64,000 nucleotides of DNA from Hymenobacter glacialis (GCF_001816165.1 NZ_MDZC01000017.1:48198-112197), one strand, 5' to 3'. Positions 1 to 9,853 are shown, numbered from the stretch's first letter. The notes: generated from the sequence alone by a model not told the origin. Translations and numbers: made by a program.

Positions 1-129
1 CCAATACTTCATAGCTGGTGATGATTGGTGGTGATTACTGTAATCTAGTCATTGCGTAGCTTAAAGTCGCGTTGGTGGGTTGGAGCGTGTTTGTTTGCAG
101 CAGTGGCAAGACACATTCCATTGCGTGGG

Positions 130-926
130 TTACGGCACTGGTGGGTTGATGATGACCCCGTCGTATTCCTTAGCTTTTTCTAGCTTTTCAAGTAACACAT
201 TCTTTTTTCTTAAAACAGCCCGTACTGTTGTCACATAACCCACTCGGTTAGTAAGATTTTTATCACGCGGACCTTTAGGCCCTTTACCAGGACGCTCTTC
301 TGCTTGGAAAGCTTCCGTCCGTTCAGCCCAATTATAGACGTCTTCTATTTCTGCTACATTATTAACATTACCTGATGGAAAAGGCACGTAACCAATTATA
401 CCCTTTGGTACATTGCCGACTATCATACTAGGTGGCAAAGCAGAGGTGTTTATTACAAGAATTTCTATTGTATCTTTTGGGAGGACACCGTACTTCCAGA
501 TGATGCGTATTCCACAGACTCATAGGAATCAGTAATAGGTTTTCCTGTGATGCGAGATTTATAAAACACAACTGCGTCATCGTAGTCTTTTTTGGTTTTA
601 AACCGGACCTCAATAGAGACGGCATTTTCAAATTCCTTGGCAAGCCAAGCCGGAGTTCGGAAGGGAGAAGGTGCTGTTTCTGATTCCTTAGAAGAGGCAT
701 TAACGCTATCGGTTGCAGGACGGCTAGCAAAACCATTTCCAGTTGCTGTATCAGAAGCATTCCTACTTGAGTCACTGTTGACTTCGCTCACGTCGGCCCG
801 TGTATTTTGGATGCCTTTCTGATTTATTTGGCCCTCTGACGCAGTTTTTTGGCTATCCTCTCGTTCCGAGCAGCCCATCACTAGCGCTATGAAGCATATA
901 ATTACCAAGCAAATAAAGTTTCTCAT
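130..926 (-). pseudogene. Frameshifted lipoprotein gene, function unknown
   Basis: The gene starts at 926 with a lipoprotein signal peptide (MRNFICLVIICFIALVMGC, lipobox LVMGC), followed by a Ser/Thr/Asn-rich linker and a short folded region containing FKTKKDYDDAVVFYKS. The frame stops at 465, but from about 505-509 the next frame continues with convincing protein sequence (RIIWKYGVLPKDTIEILVIN...) down to the stop at 130. Adding one C after the GAATAC codons (VEY) would join both parts into a protein of about 265 residues. The downstream part has charged segments (RKKNVLLEKLEKAKEYD) and no family I recognise. The split is either a real recent mutation or a sequencing error. The 129 bases before it at the window edge show nothing I can identify. 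Confidence 0.65.
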
Positions 927-1179
927 GTCTGGTAAATGTTAAGTGAAGCAAGATAGCAATTTAACATATAATATTTGTAATAATAAATTATTAATATATA
1001 ATAAATACACAAAGTAGCTCAGCAACAATTTCCGTCTTGCCTCTTGTACTGTTTGAAGCTTGCACGGTTCACAAGCAACGTAGCAATTGCACTGCGTGCA
1101 ATTGGCGTGAGGGTTTCTAGTAATTTCGAGTCTTTCGGTATTACGTCTTTCTCATCCGACGGCCCCTCACCTTCCCCGC

Positions 1180-3231
1180 ATGAAAAAACACCTCCTTCTG
1201 TTACCCCTGCTGGCTGCTGCTGTGTCCGGCTGTCCGTCCAACTCCCTGAAAACAGCTAATTCCAGCGATAGCAAGCCCGACCTGCTCCACGCCGCCCTGG
1301 ACACCACCGTGGCACCCGGCGACGACTTTTTCAGCTACGCCAACGGCACCTGGATCAAGAACAACCCCATTCCAGCCTCGGAGAGCAGCATGGGCATTGG
1401 CAAGAAGGTGCAGGAAGAGGTGTATGCCCGCCTGCGCCAGACCAGTATAGAAGCGGCGAAAGCCAATGCCGCCGCCGGTAGCAACCAGCAGAAAATCGGC
1501 GACTTCTGGGCCGTGGGTCTCGACTCGGTAAAGGCCGACAAGCTGGGCGCCACTCCCATCAGGGCCGAGCTGGACCGCATTGCGGCCATGAAAACCGTGG
1601 CCGAAGTGCCCGGCGTCATCGCCCGCGAAATTCCGCTGGGCGTGCGCGCCCTCATCGGCATCAACGTGAGCCAGGACGACAAGAACAGCGAGAAAATGGT
1701 CCTTACCCTGCGCCAGTCCGGCCTGGGCCTGCCCAACCGGGACTACTACTTCAACACCGACTCGCGCACCGCCAACATCCGGGCCGAGTACCTGAAACAC
1801 GTGACCAACACCTTCCGCCTGCTGGGCCAGAATCCCGCCACTGCCCAGACCAACGCGGCCAAGGTGCTGGCCCTGGAAACGAGCCTGGCCAAGTCCTCGC
1901 GCAAGCTCGAAGCTCTGCGCGACCCCTACGCCAACTACAACAAGATGAGCATTGCGCAGCTCAACAAGCTCACTCCCGGCCTGGACTGGAAAACCTGGCT
2001 CACCCAAATGGAATTCACCGGCGTGGACACGGTCATTGTGGGCCAGCCCGAGTTCTACCAGAACGCCGCCCAGCTGCTCCGCACCACGCCGCTCGACGAC
2101 TGGAAGGCCTACCTTACCTGGCAGCTCACGCGTACGTTTGCGCCCACGCTCAGCAGTGAGTTTGTTGAGGAGAATTTCCGCTTCTACAGCTCCGTGCTGC
2201 GTGGTGCCAAGGCCATCCGGCCCCGCTGGAAGCGCGTGCTCGACATGCAGGAAGATGCCCTGGGCGACGCCCTGGGCCAACTCTTCGTGAAAGAATACTT
2301 CAAGCCCGAGACCAAGGCCCGCTACGATACGCTGGTAAAAAACGTAGTATCCTCCTTTGCCGAGCACATCCAGAAAGTGGATTGGATGAGTGCTCCCACC
2401 AAAGTGGTAGCACTGGAAAAACTGCGTAAAATCACCCCCAAAGTTGGCTACCCCAGCAAGTGGAAAGATTACTCGACCCTGACCATTGACCGCAGTTCGC
2501 TGGCCGCAAATGTGATGCGGGCCAACCAGTGGCAGTACCGCTACGAGCTAAACAAGCTGGGCAAGCCCGTGGACCGCACCGAGTGGGGCATGACCCCACA
2601 GACCTACAATGCCTACTACAACCCCAGCAACAACGAGATTGTGCTGCCCGCCGCCGCCTTTGCGGTACCCGGCCTGCTCGACGCCGATGCCGACGACGCG
2701 CTGGTGTACGGCTACGCCGGCGCCAGCACCATCGGCCACGAGCTCACCCACGGTTTCGACGACCAGGGCAGCCAGTTCGACGCCAAGGGCAACCTGCACG
2801 AGTGGTGGAGCAAAGAAGACCGCCAGCGCTTCAACCAGCGCGTGGCCGGCATCGTGAAGCAGTTCAACGGCTACACCCTGCTCGACTCCCTGCACATTAA
2901 CGGCGCGGCCACAGCCGGCGAAAACATTGCCGACCTGGGCGGCATCGTCATCGGCCTCGATGCATTTAAAAAGACCAAACAGTACAAGGAAGGCAAGAAA
3001 ATAAACGGCCTCACGCCCGTGCAGCGCTATTTTCTGGGCTATGCCCTGGGCTGGCAAAACCACACCCGCGACGAGAGCCTGGCCAACCAGCTGCTCACCG
3101 ACGTGCACTCGCCGGCCCAGTACCGCGTGAATGGCCCCATGGCCGACGTGCCGGCTTTCTACGAGGCTTTCGGCATCAAGCCCGGCCAGAAGCTGTACCG
3201 GCCCGATTCAACCCGCGTTATCATTTGGTAA
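1180..3231 (+). CDS. M13 family (neprilysin/PepO-like) zinc metallopeptidase, lipoprotein
   Basis: This 683-residue peptidase carries a lipoprotein signal (lipobox AVSGC near residue 18), so it should be anchored to the cell envelope and cut peptides there. The N-terminal M13 domain spans roughly residues 45-430 and the catalytic M13 domain the rest. The zinc site is visible: HELTH (H520, E521, H524), then GENIADLGG with the third ligand E581 and the supporting D585. The length matches the family. The ATG at 1180 is chosen because the signal peptide begins there. The gene converges on the T9SS gene downstream, with a terminator between them. The AT-rich 250 bases upstream (927-1179) hold no gene that I can see. 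Confidence 0.95.
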   Translation: MKKHLLLLPLLAAAVSGCPSNSLKTANSSDSKPDLLHAALDTTVAPGDDFFSYANGTWIKNNPIPASESSMGIGKKVQEEVYARLRQTSIEAAKANAAAGSNQQKIGDFWAVGLDSVKADKLGATPIRAELDRIAAMKTVAEVPGVIAREIPLGVRALIGINVSQDDKNSEKMVLTLRQSGLGLPNRDYYFNTDSRTANIRAEYLKHVTNTFRLLGQNPATAQTNAAKVLALETSLAKSSRKLEALRDPYANYNKMSIAQLNKLTPGLDWKTWLTQMEFTGVDTVIVGQPEFYQNAAQLLRTTPLDDWKAYLTWQLTRTFAPTLSSEFVEENFRFYSSVLRGAKAIRPRWKRVLDMQEDALGDALGQLFVKEYFKPETKARYDTLVKNVVSSFAEHIQKVDWMSAPTKVVALEKLRKITPKVGYPSKWKDYSTLTIDRSSLAANVMRANQWQYRYELNKLGKPVDRTEWGMTPQTYNAYYNPSNNEIVLPAAAFAVPGLLDADADDALVYGYAGASTIGHELTHGFDDQGSQFDAKGNLHEWWSKEDRQRFNQRVAGIVKQFNGYTLLDSLHINGAATAGENIADLGGIVIGLDAFKKTKQYKEGKKINGLTPVQRYFLGYALGWQNHTRDESLANQLLTDVHSPAQYRVNGPMADVPAFYEAFGIKPGQKLYRPDSTRVIIW

Positions 3232-3254
3232 CGCACTAATGGTAAACAGATGAA

Positions 3255-3289
3255 CAAAAAAGCCGCCGGCACTTGCCGGCGCTTTTTTG
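3255..3289. terminator. Bidirectional Rho-independent terminator
   Basis: A GCCGGC-ACTT-GCCGGC type stem is flanked by an A-run on the left and a T-run on the right. It can therefore end both the M13 peptidase transcript and the converging T9SS-protein transcript. Confidence 0.8.
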
Positions 3290-3310
3290 TTGCTGCGCGT
3301 CCGGCTGCGT

Positions 3311-6300
3311 TTACTGTGCGTGGACCCGCACTGTCTGGACGGTACTACCCGAAACCAAACGCACCTGGTAGTTGCCTTCTGCCAAGTAGCTCCCAACGGG
3401 AACTTGGTAGACGCGGTTGGCTTCGCCTACGCCTTCGCTCACCCGACGCACCAGGCGGCCCGCACTGTCGTAAATCGCCAGCGAGTAACGCTCGCCCTCT
3501 GCAACCTGGAACTCCGCTGTTGCCTGGTTCGAGAAGGGATTGGGGTATACGTCTAGCTCCGTAAGTTTCAAGCAGGCGGTGGTGATGAGTGGCTGAGTGG
3601 CACATTCGGCCTCGCAGCCACTGGCGTCCACTACAAACAGACGGTAAGCATTCGCCGACAGGCCCGTGAAAGTGAACCCACTGGTAACCGCCGGCGAGGT
3701 AGCCACGACGCTGCCCGTAGCGGCAAGGCGGAGCTGGTAGGTGTACGGAGCCGTTCCCCCCGTTGCACTTACCGGAATTTGACCAGCCGTGCCCACGCAG
3801 GCATTCACCACCTGGGAAAAGGTGACGTTCAGCCCAAGGACGGGTTGCGTAATGGTAACGGAGCTGGCCAGGGCGGCACAACCTTTAGAGTCTTGTGCTA
3901 TGACTACGTAGGTACCTGCCTTCAGGGCGGTGAACAATCCTGAACTGTTGGAAAGGCCGCCGTTGAGGGTGAATGTGTACGGTGCGGTTCCGCCCGTTGC
4001 CTGGAGCTGTACCTGACCCGTAGCCGAGCCGAAGCAGGCAACAGCTGTTACCTTCGACGTCACCGAAATCGTGGCAGTAGTGCTCGTAATCGTGACGGCC
4101 AGCCCAGCCGAAACCTGTCCGTTGACTGCTACGCGCAAGGTGTAAGCACCCGGGGCCAAGCCCGTGAACACGCCCGTGGCGGACGTGAGCGATACGCCAG
4201 CACCCACCAGGGTGTATACCCCGCCGGACAAAGGCGCAGTCACGGTTACCGAACCGGTGGCCAGCACGCACGTGGGCTGCACCACCACGGCAACAGGCAA
4301 AGTTGGGAGCACCGTTACGGCATTAATGGTCACGTCTAGGGCCAGCGAAACGCAGCCGTTTAGCGTTGCGCTCAAGCTGTAGGAGCCCGCTGCCAGGCCT
4401 GTGAATGCGCCCGTGGCGGAGGTCAAGGACACGCCCGCCGTGGCGCCCACTCCCACCAAGGTGTAGGTGGCGCCGGAGAGCAGCGATGTCACCGTCACCG
4501 AGCCCGTGGCCAGCACACTTGTGGGCTGCACCACCACGGCGATGGGCCGGGCCGGGGCCGCAGGCACGGCGTTAATCGTGACGGCCAACGCGGCCGAAAC
4601 ACTACCATTCACCGCCACGCTCAGGCTGTAGGTGCCGGGAGCCAAGTTGGTGAACACGCCCGCGGCGGAGGTCAAGGACACGCCCGCCGTGGCGCCCACC
4701 CCCACCAGGGTGTAGGTGCCGCCGGAGAGTGGAGCCGTGACGCTCACCGAGCCCGTGACCAGCAGGCACGTGGGCTGCACGATGGTGACAATGGGCGTGG
4801 GCATGGGCGCGGCGTTGATGGTCACGGCCAGGGCTGGCGAAGTGCAACCGTCGAGCGCCACGCTCAGGCCGTAGGTGCCGGGAGCCAAGTTGGTGAACAC
4901 GCCCGCGGCGGAGGTCAAAGACACGCCCGCCGTGACGCCCACTCCCACCAGGGTGTAGGTGCCGCCGGAAAGGGGCGATGTTACCGTCACCGAGCCCGTG
5001 ACCAGCACACTCGTGGGCTGCACGATGGTGACAATGGGCTGAGCTGGAGCCGCAGGCACGGCGTCGATGGTCACGGCCAACGCGGCCGAGACACAGCCGT
5101 TGAGTGCCACGCTCAGGCTGTAAGTACCGGGAGCCAAGCCCGTGAATACGCCCGTGGTGGACGTGAGCGACGCGCCGGCCCCCATCAAGGTATAGACCCC
5201 ATCGGAGAGCGAGGCGGTGACACTCACCGAACCAGACGCTAGCAGGCACGTGGGCTGCACGACGACGGCCACCGGCACGGCCAGCGCCGTGGGTGCCTCC
5301 TTAATGGTCACGGTTACGGCCGCGCCCACGCACCTGTCGAGCGCAGCGCTCAGGCTGTAGGTCCCCGGGGCTAAGTCGGTAAACACGCCCGTAGTGGACG
5401 TGAGAGAAATATTTGTCCCGATCAATGTATAGACCCCGCCGGATAAGGCCGCCGTCACGGTCACCGAACCGGTGGCCAGCAAGCAGGTAGGCTGCACCAC
5501 CACTGCGATGGGCTGGGCCGGAGCTGTGGGCACAGCATTAATCGTGACAGCCAGCCCAGCGGAAACCTGTCCGTTGACTGCTACGCGCAAGGTGTACGCA
5601 CCCGGGGCCAAGCCCGTGAATATGCCAGTCGCGGAAGTCAACGATACACCGGTTCCAATCAACGTGTAGGTGCCATTAGAGAGCGGAGCCGTGACGGTCA
5701 ACGAACCAGTAGCCAGCAAGCAGGTGGGGTGCACCACCACAGCCACCGGCAGAGTTGGAACCGTGGGGGTTGCGTTAATGGTCACGTCTAAGGCAGTAGA
5801 AACGCACCCATTCAGCGTTACGCTTAAGCTATAAGCGCCAGGAGTTAGGTTCGTGAATATGCCCGTGGCGGAGGTTAAGGATACGCCTATTCCCACCAGG
5901 GCGTAGGTAGCGCCGGAGAGTGGGGCCGTGACGCTCACCGAGCCCGTGGCCAGCCCACTCGTGGGCTGCACCACAACGGCCACCGGCTGAGCCGGAACGC
6001 TAGGCACGGCGTCGATGGTCACGGCCAACGCGGCCGAAACCAGCCCATTCACGGACACGCTCAGGCGGTAAGCGCCGGGGGCCAGGCCCGTGAACACGCC
6101 CGAGGCGGAGGTCAAGGACACGCTCGCCGTAGCGCCTACTCCCACCAGGGTGTAAGTGGCGCCGGAAACCGGGGCTGTTACCGTCACCGAGCCGGAGGCC
6201 AGCAGGCACGTGGGCTGCACGACAACAGCCACCGGCTGAGCTGGCGCTGTAGGCGCCGCGGGGGTGGTTATGCTGACGCCCACCGAGGGAGGGCTGGTAC

Positions 6301-6943
6301 TCCCACCAGCGGCGGCCGGGCAGGTGCCGGTGACGGTGATAAGGTACGAGGTGGCAGGCAGCAAGCCCGGCACGGCCACGGTGCCCGCCACGGTGGCATT
6401 TACTGTCACGACGGCGCCTAGCAGGGGCGTGGCCGTGACAGTATAAGGCCCGGTGGTGGTGGTGTTCCCCCCGGGAATTTCCACATTAACCGTGGTGCTG
6501 TTGACCACCGAAACCACTGGCGTACTCACTGCCAAGCACACGGTCGCCGTCGCCGTCACAGCAAAGTTCAGGGCATTAGACGTGAGCCCCGTAGGGTTCA
6601 GCACCGTAATCCTATTGCTGGCACTGGGCAGGGCCAGCAACGTGGCTGGAATGACAGCCTCGAGTTGTGTTCCTGACACTACGGTCGTGGCAAGCGGCGT
6701 GGCGTTGAAAAGCACCACGCTGCCGGGCAAGGCGAGGACTGGAGCCTGAAAATTGGTGCCCGTAACCGTAAGCGGCACGGCCAGGGAACCCGCCGTCGCC
6801 GAATTGGTGGAGAGCGTGGCAATAGTAGGGGCCTGTGCCTGCCCGGCTGTGGGGGCTAGAATGAAAAATATCATCCATGCCCAGGCAATTGGCCATGCCA
6901 GCCAGCGGGTGCTTGCCGAAACACGATTAGTAGTCTTTTGCAT
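3311..6943 (-). CDS. Secreted repeat protein with T9SS type A sorting domain
   Basis: Starting at the ATG at 6943 gives about 1210 residues with a clean signal peptide ending near AGQAQA; an in-frame ATG 48 bases upstream would add an unlikely leader. Order of parts: signal peptide; an IPT/TIG-like domain (APTIATLSTNSA... to about residue 120); a fibronectin-like segment; nine tandem repeats of 78-83 residues; two SprB-like repeats (CFGSATGQVQ..., DASGCEAEC); and a C-terminal T9SS signal (VYPNPFSN...YDSAGRLVRR...YLAEGNYQVRL). It is predicted to cross the outer membrane through T9SS and be attached to or shed from the surface, as adhesins of this type are. The repeats are so alike in DNA that unequal crossing-over is likely. 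No enzyme domain is visible. Confidence 0.9.
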   Translation of the reverse strand: MQKTTNRVSASTRWLAWPIAWAWMIFFILAPTAGQAQAPTIATLSTNSATAGSLAVPLTVTGTNFQAPVLALPGSVVLFNATPLATTVVSGTQLEAVIPATLLALPSASNRITVLNPTGLTSNALNFAVTATATVCLAVSTPVVSVVNSTTVNVEIPGGNTTTTGPYTVTATPLLGAVVTVNATVAGTVAVPGLLPATSYLITVTGTCPAAAGGSTSPPSVGVSITTPAAPTAPAQPVAVVVQPTCLLASGSVTVTAPVSGATYTLVGVGATASVSLTSASGVFTGLAPGAYRLSVSVNGLVSAALAVTIDAVPSVPAQPVAVVVQPTSGLATGSVSVTAPLSGATYALVGIGVSLTSATGIFTNLTPGAYSLSVTLNGCVSTALDVTINATPTVPTLPVAVVVHPTCLLATGSLTVTAPLSNGTYTLIGTGVSLTSATGIFTGLAPGAYTLRVAVNGQVSAGLAVTINAVPTAPAQPIAVVVQPTCLLATGSVTVTAALSGGVYTLIGTNISLTSTTGVFTDLAPGTYSLSAALDRCVGAAVTVTIKEAPTALAVPVAVVVQPTCLLASGSVSVTASLSDGVYTLMGAGASLTSTTGVFTGLAPGTYSLSVALNGCVSAALAVTIDAVPAAPAQPIVTIVQPTSVLVTGSVTVTSPLSGGTYTLVGVGVTAGVSLTSAAGVFTNLAPGTYGLSVALDGCTSPALAVTINAAPMPTPIVTIVQPTCLLVTGSVSVTAPLSGGTYTLVGVGATAGVSLTSAAGVFTNLAPGTYSLSVAVNGSVSAALAVTINAVPAAPARPIAVVVQPTSVLATGSVTVTSLLSGATYTLVGVGATAGVSLTSATGAFTGLAAGSYSLSATLNGCVSLALDVTINAVTVLPTLPVAVVVQPTCVLATGSVTVTAPLSGGVYTLVGAGVSLTSATGVFTGLAPGAYTLRVAVNGQVSAGLAVTITSTTATISVTSKVTAVACFGSATGQVQLQATGGTAPYTFTLNGGLSNSSGLFTALKAGTYVVIAQDSKGCAALASSVTITQPVLGLNVTFSQVVNACVGTAGQIPVSATGGTAPYTYQLRLAATGSVVATSPAVTSGFTFTGLSANAYRLFVVDASGCEAECATQPLITTACLKLTELDVYPNPFSNQATAEFQVAEGERYSLAIYDSAGRLVRRVSEGVGEANRVYQVPVGSYLAEGNYQVRLVSGSTVQTVRVHAQ
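4075..6255 (-). repeat. Nine coding tandem repeats in the T9SS protein
   Basis: Each unit runs P-x-x-PVAVVVQPT[C/S]LLATGS, then GxYTLVGxG, SLTSATGVFTGLAPGAY, and VNG[C/x]VSAALAVTI. Units come in two lengths, differing by an extra GATAGV-like insert before VSLTSA (units 1, 6, 7 and 8 counted from the N-terminus). Boundaries are approximate to within about 20 bases. Confidence 0.9.
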
Positions 6944-7227
6944 AAGTGATGAAATTGAGGTGGAAGGAAGAAGGAATTGCACTGAATTCAATCATCACAA
7001 TTCCAAGACCAGCTATCCCTCAATTATTCAACATCGACACACTCAACTAGATAACCTCACCCCACGCCAAGAAGCAATTCCAATAATTGGAAGGTTTTCC
7101 ATGTTATAGACTACATATTGGTTCTTGAACCTCCTATCATTTGCTCACTTGCCTTTCACCTCATCCTGCTCACACCTGCTTTCCCGGTTGGCTCTGGTTC
7201 ATTGAAAACGAGTGTGGATGGGGTGTA

Positions 7228-7747
7228 CTAGTTCAAGGTCAGATGCGGGCGTTGTTCATTGTAGAGGTAGATGAACTGTTCAACCAACAAGCGCAGGTCT
7301 ACACCAGGTAGTCGGGGAGCACGAACAGGGGTCCGTCTTTCAAAACGCCATTGACCCGTTCGGACAGCGCGTTCTGGTAGCGCAAGAGCTAGTTCAGGTC
7401 CGCTGTGACGTTAAACAGCTTTTCATATCGGCGTTTCTGGTCGTGCAACACGGTTTTCGACTGCTTGAGGCGCTGTTTCAATTTCGGGCCCACGGCAGGG
7501 ACGGTGCCGAAAAAAGGGGGCCCATCCTACTGAAAAGCCACGAAATGGGTAGCGTACCGCCAGCACCAGGACAGCACCGTGCTGCGACCTTGGCAGCCTT
7601 AGCGCCGCTGGGCCTGTTGTAACCCACTTCGCCGCGGCTAACTTCGCCCACCACGGCGAGTTTAAAGGGCAAATCGTAATCGCACCGACTACGCCACGCC
7701 CGCGCTTCGAACTCGGTTTTAATGACGCCTTTTGTAAAAGCTGTCAA
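7228..7747 (-). pseudogene. Decayed IS3-family insertion sequence (orfA/orfB remnant)
   Basis: Read on the minus strand from the ATG at 7747, the start is orfA-like (DYDLPFKLAVVGEVSRGE). A frame change leads to AQRR.GCQGRSTVLSWCW, the usual YGIQGRSTV segment. The coiled-coil end (KLKQRLKQSKTVLHDQKRR) then runs, with a stop, directly into the C-terminal integrase part (RYQNALSERVNGVLK). A further frameshift leads to LVEQFIYLYNEQRPHLTLN and the final stop at 7228-7230. Most of the DDE catalytic core is missing, so the element cannot move itself. No terminal inverted repeats were identified with confidence. Confidence 0.8.
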
Positions 7748-7789
7748 CCTGTTTTCGTACGAGACATCGGGCTCAAAAAAACCCTTACT

Positions 7790-9781
7790 TTAAAAAGAAG
7801 GGCTCTTTTGGGCTTTAATTTTTTCGACTTCTGTGGCTATGTTTTTGGCCATGGGCAGGCTCACCGTCACGTTGGTGCCGGCGCCGGGGCGGCTCTGGAT
7901 AACCAGGGTGCCGCCGTGCCGGTGCACAAACGCCCGGCAAAGCGCCAACCCCAGTCCCAGGCCGGTGGTGGTTTGGGGCATGGCAGTGGCCTCGGGCAGG
8001 GCCGGGCCGCTCATGAGCGAGGCCACCGTGGCGGCATTCATGCCGGGGCCTGTATCGGTGCAGCTCAGAAGAACCATCTGGGCATCATCGGGGTCGGGAG
8101 CAGCCTCGAGGTGCACATGGCCACCAGTAGGCATGAATTTCAGGGAATTGCCTACCAGATTGCGCAGGATGGTGCGGGTCATGTTGCGGTCGGCCATCAG
8201 GCGCAGGTTGGCCGGGGCCGACAGGGTGATGTGCTGCCAGCTTGCGGCCGCCGTGGTCTGGTACAGGGCCTGGCACTCGGCAAACAGTTCCGATACCAGC
8301 AAGGGCGTGGGCCGGTAGTCCAGCTCCCCAGTTTGGCTCACAGCCCAGTTCAGCACGTTGTCAAGCAGGTGGTTGAGGCTGTCGGCTGCCTGGCGCACCA
8401 GTGCTGGCAGACGCGCCAGCCCAGCCTGGTCGTTTTGCGCGATGTAGGAATCAATCAAGCTGGTGACGCCCGCAAAAGCCGTGACCGGCCCGCGCAGGTC
8501 GTGGGCCACAATGGCGTACAGCTTGTCTTTATACCCCGCCACGGTGCGCAGCTCGGCCGAGGTTTGCTCCAGCGCTCGGTTGTTGGCAGCCAGGGCGGCG
8601 CGGTTGCGGCGCAGGTTGCGGTAGAAGTACGCCGTCACGAGCAGGCCAATGGCCAGTATGGCCACGGCCAGCACCAGCAAGCGGCTGCGCCATGCCTGCT
8701 CTTCGTTTTGCTGCGTGAGCTGGCGCATGCGGCGGGCCCGTTCCTGGGTCTCGTAGTTTACCTGGGCCGAGGCCAGCGTCTGGAAGGTTTGCCGGTTATT
8801 GAGCGTGTCGTTCAGGTCCACGTAGCGCTGGTTCCACTCATAAGCCTCCCGATACCGTTCCTGGTCGGCCGCCTGGGCTGCCAAGATGCTGTAGGAGTCC
8901 AGCACGCGTTCGAGGTAATTGCTTTGGCGGGCTACTTTCAGGGCCTCGCGAACGGCTGCATCGGCGCGCTCGGGCTGGCTGGTCTGGATGTAATACATCG
9001 CAAACATAATCAGCTGGTTGGCCTGGTTGCGCACCGCGTGTTGCCGCTTGCTGATGGCCAGCGCCTGCGTAAGCAACCGGTTGACCCGGCCCATGTTGCC
9101 CACGCGCATCTGGTACGTGGCCAGGCTGGAGAGGTAAGTGGACTGCGCCGTGGAGTCTCCCTCGCGCCGGGCCAGGGCCAGGGCCAGCGAGTCGTAGCGC
9201 ATGGCCTGCGGGTACTGCTGCCGAAAGAAGAATAAGCTGCCCACGTTGCCCAGCAGCCGCATGCGGGTATGAGCACTCACCGCCGGCTGCGCCGCCAGCT
9301 GCAGTGCCCGCCGGTAGTGCCGCCAAGCCGTCACCGAGTCCCGGCGCTCGTGGTAAATGCTGCCCTGCGAAGTGTAAGCCCTGGCCAGGGCGTCCACATC
9401 GCCCAGGTTCAGGGCCAGGGCCTGCGCTTCAGTGAGCAGCGTGAGTGCTTCCGGCCCATTGGATAGGTTGGCGTAGCAGCTTGCCAGATTCAGGAGGCTG
9501 CGCAGCAGGCGGGGGGCACGCTCCTTTACAGGTAGTGTGCGGGCAAGGCCAACGGCCGCTTCGCCGTAGGGCAGGGCCCGTTCGGGCTGCTCGGCGCTGA
9601 GGGCCGTGGTCATGGCCTGTAGCAGCCGCAGCCGGGCAGTATCAGGAAGGCTGGTGTTGAGTTTCTGGCGAATGGCCTTCGTGCTGGTAGGCAACGGACG
9701 CTGCGCCACAGCCCGCTCCGGAAAGGATAGCAGCAACCCTATGGCTAGCAGCCACATTGGCAAAAGACCGGGCCACTTCAT
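7790..9781 (-). CDS. TPR-domain sensor histidine kinase
   Basis: From the ATG at 9781 this is 663 residues: signal peptide (MKWPGLLPMWLLAIGLLLSF), a periplasmic stretch of TPR-like helices (about 30-370), one membrane helix (LLVLAVAILAIGLLVTAYFY), a short coiled segment, then HisKA and HATPase domains. H-box AHDLRGP has the phospho-acceptor at about H427; the N-box is RNLVGNSLKF, G1 DTGPGM, G2 GLGLGLAL. An upstream in-frame ATG at 9835 exists, but a TATCTTTG promoter element lies between it and 9781, so the later start fits better. No response regulator is adjacent, so the partner is unknown. It probably signals to a regulator elsewhere. Confidence 0.88.
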   Translation of the reverse strand: MKWPGLLPMWLLAIGLLLSFPERAVAQRPLPTSTKAIRQKLNTSLPDTARLRLLQAMTTALSAEQPERALPYGEAAVGLARTLPVKERAPRLLRSLLNLASCYANLSNGPEALTLLTEAQALALNLGDVDALARAYTSQGSIYHERRDSVTAWRHYRRALQLAAQPAVSAHTRMRLLGNVGSLFFFRQQYPQAMRYDSLALALARREGDSTAQSTYLSSLATYQMRVGNMGRVNRLLTQALAISKRQHAVRNQANQLIMFAMYYIQTSQPERADAAVREALKVARQSNYLERVLDSYSILAAQAADQERYREAYEWNQRYVDLNDTLNNRQTFQTLASAQVNYETQERARRMRQLTQQNEEQAWRSRLLVLAVAILAIGLLVTAYFYRNLRRNRAALAANNRALEQTSAELRTVAGYKDKLYAIVAHDLRGPVTAFAGVTSLIDSYIAQNDQAGLARLPALVRQAADSLNHLLDNVLNWAVSQTGELDYRPTPLLVSELFAECQALYQTTAAASWQHITLSAPANLRLMADRNMTRTILRNLVGNSLKFMPTGGHVHLEAAPDPDDAQMVLLSCTDTGPGMNAATVASLMSGPALPEATAMPQTTTGLGLGLALCRAFVHRHGGTLVIQSRPGAGTNVTVSLPMAKNIATEVEKIKAQKSPSF

Positions 9782-9802
9782 AATTAGCTGCATAGGGCTA
9801 GC

Positions 9803-9810
9803 CAAAGATA
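9803..9810 (-). promoter_or_regulatory. Bacteroidota -7 promoter element (TATCTTTG)
   Basis: An exact match to TAnnTTTG lies 21 bases upstream of the ATG at 9781. It supports that start over the in-frame ATG further upstream. No clear -33 TTG was found at the usual spacing. Confidence 0.5.
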
Positions 9811-9853
9811 GGCAAGAGGCCGCTAATGCCCACACTTGAATACCTGCCCAGGC

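Noticed and set aside
499..515. Programmed frameshift signal in the split lipoprotein gene
   Set aside because: No X-XXY-YYZ slippery heptamer is present at the frame change, so an ordinary one-base deletion or sequencing error is simpler.
4075..6255. Possible assembly duplication of the nine repeats
   Set aside because: The units differ from one another at many positions and in length, so they are genuine diverged repeats and not a copied block.
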